Shown here piece after piece: positions 4,942 through 8,747 of a DNA stretch of 8,747 nt. The notes under the pieces were generated by a model that had not been told where the DNA came from, did no database searches, and worked only from the letters and a program-made list of their open reading frames with translations. The stretch comes from Candidatus Woesearchaeota archaeon. GTDB lineage: Archaea; Nanoarchaeota; Nanoarchaeia; Woesearchaeales; CALCXY01. The position numbers were made by a program, and so were the translations under genes. The stretch is taken from assembly GCA_030751555.1 (NCBI GenBank), contig JASMFX010000142.1, positions 1-8,747 of the forward strand, in the 5' to 3' direction. The first letter of the stretch is position 1; each line of letters opens with the position of its first letter.

Positions 4942-6975
4942 ATGGAAACCACTAATAGAATTTTAAACATTGTTAAGAGGGAAGGGGATGTTATTGACTT
5001 TGATAAGAAAAAAATAGCTGATGCTGTATATAAAACCAGCCTTTCAATAGGTGAACCTAACAAAACCATAGCTGAAGATATAGCATCAAAAGTGGTTGAG
5101 ATCCTAAATCAAACCTTTGATGAGGATACTGCCCCTACTATAGAAGATATCCAAGATGTGGTTGAGCAGGTATTAATTAATCAAAATCTTACCAAAATTG
5201 CAAAGGCCTATATCCTCTACAGGCAACAACGAACCGAAATACGTAAGCAAAAAGAAGCAATCCTCGGTCAAATCGATACCTCAAGACTCTCCCCAAATGC
5301 CTTGCTCATAGCAAAAGAAAGATATCTACAAAGAGACAGCCATGGAAATGCTGCCGAAACTCCATTGGAGATGTTTAGAAGAGTTGCTAAGTCCATTGCA
5401 TCTCCCGAGAAAAAGTATAGTGATGAAAAAGGAAAACCAAAATACTGGGAGGAAAAATTTTACAATTCTATTGCAAAGTTAGATTTTGTCCCTTCAGGAA
5501 GGATCCTAGCAGGAGCAGGTACAAAGAACCAGCAACTGTTAAGTAGCTTCGTAGTTCCTTTGGGAGATAGCACTAAAGAAATCTTTAAAGCATTGTATGA
5601 TTCTAGTATAATTAAACGATACGGTGGAGGTGTGGGGTACTCATTTTCCAGATTAAGAAAAAAAGGAACCAAAACATTCTTTGTGGATAGTAAAGCCTCT
5701 GGACCAGTATCCTTTATGCACCTATTTGATCATGCATCAAGTCTCATAACTGTAAGTGGACAAAGAAAAGGTGCAAACATGGGTAGTCTCTCTGTTGAGC
5801 ATCCAGATATTATTGATTTTATTACTTCAAAAACAAATCATGCTCTACCAAATTTTAACATATCAGTAGAGATTACGGATAAATTTATGAAAGCAGTTTT
5901 AAAAAATCAGGATTATTTTCTAGTAGATCCAGTTACCCAAAAAGAGGTAGAGACCATTAATGCAAGAAAAGTTTTTGATCTAATGATTACCATGGCTTGG
6001 AAGTATGGGGATCCAGGTATGCTCTTCATAGACACAATCAATAAATACAACCCTACACCTATACTAGGTAATTTTGAGACAACAGACCCTTGTGGTGACC
6101 AACCACTATTACCTTATGGAGGAGTTCCTTACGGAGCAATCAATCTCTCAAACTTTGTAGAAAAAAAGAAAATAAATTGGTCAAAACTGAAAGCAGTCAT
6201 ACCCATTGCAGTAAGGTTTCTTGACAATTGTATCGATGTGACAACTTTTCCAATTACTACTTTCAAAAAAAATGTGACAGGTCTAAGAAATATTGGACTA
6301 GGCATATTAGGATTTGCTGACTTGCTCTACTTATTAGAGGTTTCTTATACGGGTAGAGAAGCCATTTCACTGGCACAAAAATTGATGGAATTCATCCAGA
6401 CACAAGCCCAGGAGACCTCACGAAAGATTGCAGAAGAAAAAGGTAATTTTAAACTATATCCTAAAAGTATTTTTGCAAAAAAAAGAATTCGAAGAAGAAA
6501 TGCCTCACTAACAACAATTTCACCATGTGGAGCAAGAGGTATTTTGGCAGATACAACTGGGGGGATAGAACCCAATTTTGCACTTGGATACTATAGAAGA
6601 ACCGTGGCATCAGGAGAAATATTGCATATCAATCCTGTTTTTGAGGAAGTAGCTAAGAAAAGAGGATTCCATTCAACTGATTTGATGAGAAAAATAGCAG
6701 CCGCATCCTCACTAAATGATGTTCCAGAGATCCCTGATGATGTTAAAAAGATTTTTGTAACCGCTCATGACATACCACCTGAATGTCATATCCGAATCCA
6801 GGCAACCTTCCAGAAATATGTTGACAATGCCATCTCCAAAACAGTTAATTTTCCCTATAGTGCTACATTAAAAGATGTTGAACGTGTTTGCCTTTTAGCT
6901 TATAAATTGGGTTGTAAAGGAATCACTACCTATCGTGATGGTAGCCGAGATGATCAGATTATCGTAACCCAGTAA
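4942..6975 (+). CDS. NrdJ-like protein with ATP-cone but without redox cysteines (divergent class II reductase paralog)
   Basis: The 677-residue protein starts with an ATP-cone (about 7-104: IVKREGDVIDFDKKKIADAV, later VVEQVLINQNLTKIAKAYIL), the ATP/dATP activity switch of reductases. The class II barrel follows: ETPLEMFRRVA (139-149), YGGGVGYSFSRLR (227-239), GQRKGANMGSLSVEHPDI (273-290), NFNISVEITD (304-313), GDPGMLFIDTIN (356-367), LRNIGLGILGFADLL (448-462), GGIEPNFAL and ITTYRDGSR. Key sites differ from the family: the first redox cysteine is Ser (S202 in LLSSFV); the triad is D382-P-C384-G-D386 instead of N/C/E; the second redox cysteine is lost in GGVPYGAINLS (P396, one residue shorter); the phosphate loop is S527-P-C529-G-A-R-G. 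The protein stops 8 residues after YRDGSR, so there is no C-terminal cysteine tail. The thiyl cysteine C384 remains and the frame is undamaged, arguing for function under selection. Canonical thioredoxin-driven turnover looks impossible; it may be a regulatory partner or a changed enzyme. Confidence 0.85.
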   Translation: METTNRILNIVKREGDVIDFDKKKIADAVYKTSLSIGEPNKTIAEDIASKVVEILNQTFDEDTAPTIEDIQDVVEQVLINQNLTKIAKAYILYRQQRTEIRKQKEAILGQIDTSRLSPNALLIAKERYLQRDSHGNAAETPLEMFRRVAKSIASPEKKYSDEKGKPKYWEEKFYNSIAKLDFVPSGRILAGAGTKNQQLLSSFVVPLGDSTKEIFKALYDSSIIKRYGGGVGYSFSRLRKKGTKTFFVDSKASGPVSFMHLFDHASSLITVSGQRKGANMGSLSVEHPDIIDFITSKTNHALPNFNISVEITDKFMKAVLKNQDYFLVDPVTQKEVETINARKVFDLMITMAWKYGDPGMLFIDTINKYNPTPILGNFETTDPCGDQPLLPYGGVPYGAINLSNFVEKKKINWSKLKAVIPIAVRFLDNCIDVTTFPITTFKKNVTGLRNIGLGILGFADLLYLLEVSYTGREAISLAQKLMEFIQTQAQETSRKIAEEKGNFKLYPKSIFAKKRIRRRNASLTTISPCGARGILADTTGGIEPNFALGYYRRTVASGEILHINPVFEEVAKKRGFHSTDLMRKIAAASSLNDVPEIPDDVKKIFVTAHDIPPECHIRIQATFQKYVDNAISKTVNFPYSATLKDVERVCLLAYKLGCKGITTYRDGSRDDQIIVTQ

Positions 6976-6981
6976 TCTTTC

Positions 6982-7011
6982 TTAAGTTAATTTCCAAAGG
7001 AATCGACTTAA
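6982..7011 (+). terminator. Hairpin after the second reductase-like gene
   Basis: TTAAGT (6982-6987) pairs with ACTTAA (7006-7011), and TTCC-AAA-GGAA (6992-7002) forms an inner stem. It lies 7 nt after the stop codon and 8 nt before the next TATA box. It may be a 3'-end structure or, by position, a promoter-upstream palindrome like those at 610 and 4877. No T-tract follows, so termination is uncertain. Confidence 0.3.
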
Positions 7012-7019
7012 TAGAAAAG

Positions 7020-7029
7020 AATTTAAATG
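7020..7029 (+). promoter_or_regulatory. TATA box of the membrane protein gene
   Basis: AATTTAAATG, nearly the same as the second reductase's box, is centred about 26 nt before the ATG at 7050. There is no ribosome binding site, so the mRNA is probably leaderless. Confidence 0.55.
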
Positions 7030-7049
7030 ATCATTAGTCAAAGCAGTAT

Positions 7050-7808
7050 ATGAAAAATAAGTTAGAAAGCACAATATGCTATCAGGTATTGCTCAAAATA
7101 AAAGGAAAGGAGTTCATCATAACAAGTTTATTGGATCTTGGATTTTACGTAGCATTCTACATTGGTATGATCCTCTGGGTCCTTGCATTACAAATAAAAT
7201 CAAAGATTATTGGACAAGTAGATCTGAACAGCATTGCATATCAAAAAACTTCAGAATTAACATCTACCCTAGGCACAGTACAAGGTTTTTTATTCTACCT
7301 CATCTTATTCTTAGTTGTGTTTCTCATCTATGCACTACTTGATGTTACACTGATTAAGGGATACATCTATACAAGGATAACAGAAACCAAATTTACAAAA
7401 AAGTATGCCATCAAATTATTCAAAGCAAACTTGATTTGGTATGCATTCATTGTGGCAATACTACTCTTCCTCCTAGTCCTGTTAAAAAACCTTGTCATCG
7501 CTCCAATGATCTTGTTTATAGGAATTTCATTTCTCTTGTATGTAACAGTAATCTTCCAGATAGTGTTTGCAATCGATCAGAAAAAGATTATTAAGAGAGT
7601 CTTCTTTGTTGCAATCCAAAGAATTCACAAATTCATTCTTCCACTTGTGTTGTTGATCATCATTTTTTCTATCATCACAGTCATCTCTCGAGGCCTCCAG
7701 TATGTTCCTCAACCAATAGCCCAAATATTATCTGGAGCGATATTACTCCTTTTTTTTGCTTTTGGAAGATTTTATTTAGCAGCAGTAGTTAAGAAACAAT
7801 TGCATTAG
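7050..7808 (+). CDS. Uncharacterised six-helix membrane protein
   Basis: The 252-residue protein shows six hydrophobic segments at about 26-48, 79-101, 126-146, 150-175, 193-213 and 224-246, the third and fourth separated by a very short turn. Lysine-rich loops between segments (RITETKFTKKYAIKLFKAN at 109-127, DQKKIIKRVF at 176-185) mark cytoplasmic sides, which with six helices places both termini in the cytoplasm. Residues 49-78 are the only sizeable polar outer loop. No catalytic motif, nucleotide-binding site or transporter signature is visible; I do not recognise the family. Codon use and base composition match the neighbours. The start at 7050 fits a leaderless transcript. Its stop overlaps the stop of the convergent surface-protein gene by 4 nt. 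There is no evident link to nucleotide reduction beyond sharing the strand. Confidence 0.8.
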   Translation: MKNKLESTICYQVLLKIKGKEFIITSLLDLGFYVAFYIGMILWVLALQIKSKIIGQVDLNSIAYQKTSELTSTLGTVQGFLFYLILFLVVFLIYALLDVTLIKGYIYTRITETKFTKKYAIKLFKANLIWYAFIVAILLFLLVLLKNLVIAPMILFIGISFLLYVTVIFQIVFAIDQKKIIKRVFFVAIQRIHKFILPLVLLIIIFSIITVISRGLQYVPQPIAQILSGAILLLFFAFGRFYLAAVVKKQLH

Positions 7809-8747
7809 CTGTTTAATGCTGCCAAACTCTCACAACTTTTCTTTAGATACTGATTTTCAACCTTAGGACATACTGAATAATCTCCTTCAATAGCAAAATT
7901 CATTAAGCACGTATCTCTCTTTGAATTACTCTGGATATTAGCACAGAGACTTGGAGTTTGTGAATTTTCAGCAATCTTCTCAAAGCATTTATCTCTCTTT
8001 CTAATCTCTAAGAGACTATCACAGAGCTTGCCAGCTTTATTAACATCGCTAACACTTGCCTTCACAGCATCTTCTGTAATAAGATGAGAATCTTGTGTAC
8101 TCCTGGAAGGTTGAGGTAATTCAGGCACATCTTCTAGATCCGGATCTTCCACAGGTTCCTCCGGTTCCTCAACAGATGGTTCTTCCACAGGCTCTTCAGG
8201 CTCCTCAACAGATGGTTCTTCCTCTGGTTCGTCTACTTCTAAGCCCTCAACCTGAAAGTTTATCCTCGCAGTAGCCTTTTTACTATCATAAAGCGCTGTT
8301 GCTTTAAGAACATATCTCCCACTTTTTGTGTCTGAAGGGATCCTAATAGATTTTGAATCAGAAACCTTGGTTTCTATTGCAATTTCTTCATCCATTGAGG
8401 TTACTTGCTGATTATTAAAGTCCAAAACTTCGTATTGCATCCTAAAATCAAATCTTTTCTGACTCCCTGTCTGAGTAGCAATGTATCTAAAAGGAAAATT
8501 CTCTCCAGCTTCTACACTTTCAACATCTGAACTCAAGCTGAGATCCAATAAAGTAAGGGGAGCATCAGATCCGCTAAACATAGAGAAAACAAAAAACGCT
8601 CCAATAATCACCACCAAACAAGATGAAATAATAGTAATAATGCTCTTCTTAGAAAGTTCAATAGTATGATGCACATGTGGGGATCCATAGATTAAACTCA
8701 CCGCTTCTTGAATATCCCTTAATTGATAGCCCTGGCTAAGCAGATGA
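7805..8747 (-). CDS. Membrane-anchored surface protein with acidic linker and cysteine repeats (N-terminus outside window)
   Basis: The frame is open from the right edge of the window: 15 codons (HLLSQGYQLRDIQEA) precede the GTG at 8701, so that GTG is an internal Val and the gene is 5'-partial. The visible N-terminal piece resembles the short helical GY-x4-I-x2-A segments found before the membrane anchor of many archaeal surface proteins. Numbering from that GTG, a membrane helix spans about 20-41, preceded by SKK, so the rest should be outside the cell. Residues 50-152 look like a beta-sandwich domain, 153-195 form a Glu/Pro linker (repeated EEPSVEEPEEPVE) and 225-298 contain three repeats of about 24 residues with paired cysteines (LCDSL...RDKCF, LCANI...RDTCL, VCPKV...KSCES), probably disulphide-bonded. 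A surface or envelope role is inferred; binding partners are unknown. Confidence 0.8.
   Translation of the reverse strand, partial: HLLSQGYQLRDIQEAVSLIYGSPHVHHTIELSKKSIITIISSCLVVIIGAFFVFSMFSGSDAPLTLLDLSLSSDVESVEAGENFPFRYIATQTGSQKRFDFRMQYEVLDFNNQQVTSMDEEIAIETKVSDSKSIRIPSDTKSGRYVLKATALYDSKKATARINFQVEGLEVDEPEEEPSVEEPEEPVEEPSVEEPEEPVEDPDLEDVPELPQPSRSTQDSHLITEDAVKASVSDVNKAGKLCDSLLEIRKRDKCFEKIAENSQTPSLCANIQSNSKRDTCLMNFAIEGDYSVCPKVENQYLKKSCESLAALNS
8161..8232 (-). repeat. Two tandem 36-bp coding repeats (Glu/Pro linker)
   Basis: Units 8161-8196 and 8197-8232 agree at 30 of 36 positions and share an identical 20-bp core, CCTCAACAGATGGTTCTTCC. They encode two copies of a 12-residue PSVEEPEEPVEE-type unit in the extracellular linker. 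The near-identity at the DNA level suggests recent duplication, with copy number likely to vary between strains. Confidence 0.7.

Noticed and set aside
4942..6975. Second reductase-like gene as a pseudogene
   Set aside because: There is no frameshift or internal stop over 677 codons, most family motifs are intact, and it has its own promoter; the changes are confined to functional sites.
7076..7342. 88-codon plus-strand frame inside the membrane protein gene
   Set aside because: It is an alternative frame of a clear six-helix membrane protein, with low-complexity composition and no motif.
8699..8701. GTG as the start codon of the minus-strand surface protein
   Set aside because: The frame stays open for 15 more codons to the window edge and those codons look like protein (HLLSQGYQLRDIQEA), so the GTG is most likely an internal valine.

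Overview
The window reads as a stretch of an AT-rich archaeal chromosome, most likely a small-genome (DPANN-type) archaeon. This is inferred from TATA boxes about 26 nt ahead of predicted transcript starts, several apparently leaderless genes (traB-like, trmB-like, the six-helix membrane gene), and archaeal families (TraB-like, PRC-barrel, TrmB-type regulator, short zinc ribbon). No rRNA or tRNA is present, so the lineage cannot be fixed from the sequence alone.

Layout. Positions 1-125 (minus) hold the N-terminus of a TraB-family protein, divergent from a small PRC-barrel gene (328-603, plus). A TrmB-family regulator (661-1380, plus) follows and abuts a convergent 65-residue zinc-ribbon gene (1381-1578, minus). 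The 420-nt gap at 1579-2000 contains a G-rich block (1674-1837) that looks like a structured RNA, then the promoter of the first ribonucleotide reductase gene. That gene (2001-4670, plus) encodes an 889-residue class II (adenosylcobalamin-type) reductase. The 271-nt gap at 4671-4941 contains two consecutive long inverted repeats (4671-4759 and 4766-4831) and a palindrome just ahead of a TATA box. Next is a second, 677-residue NrdJ-like gene (4942-6975, plus), then a six-helix membrane protein (7050-7808, plus). A membrane-anchored, acidic, cysteine-repeat surface protein follows on the minus strand (7805-8747); it converges on the membrane gene with a 4-nt overlap and its true N-terminus lies outside the window.

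The main point of interest is the pair of reductases. The first has the expected catalytic set: redox cysteines C154 and C481, the triad N468/C470/E472 and a C-terminal tail with two cysteines, but no ATP-cone. The second has an N-terminal ATP-cone and keeps the thiyl-position cysteine (C384). It has lost both active-site redox cysteines (S202; P396 region), carries Asp at both other triad positions (D382, D386), has a rewritten phosphate loop (SPCGARG in place of APTGTIS) and has no C-terminal redox tail. The reading frame is intact and well conserved elsewhere, so this looks like a retained, repurposed paralog rather than decay. It may be an allosteric partner of the first enzyme, a reductase with a different electron donor, or an enzyme with a new reaction. 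Each gene has its own TATA box and a different nearby palindrome, which suggests separate regulation.
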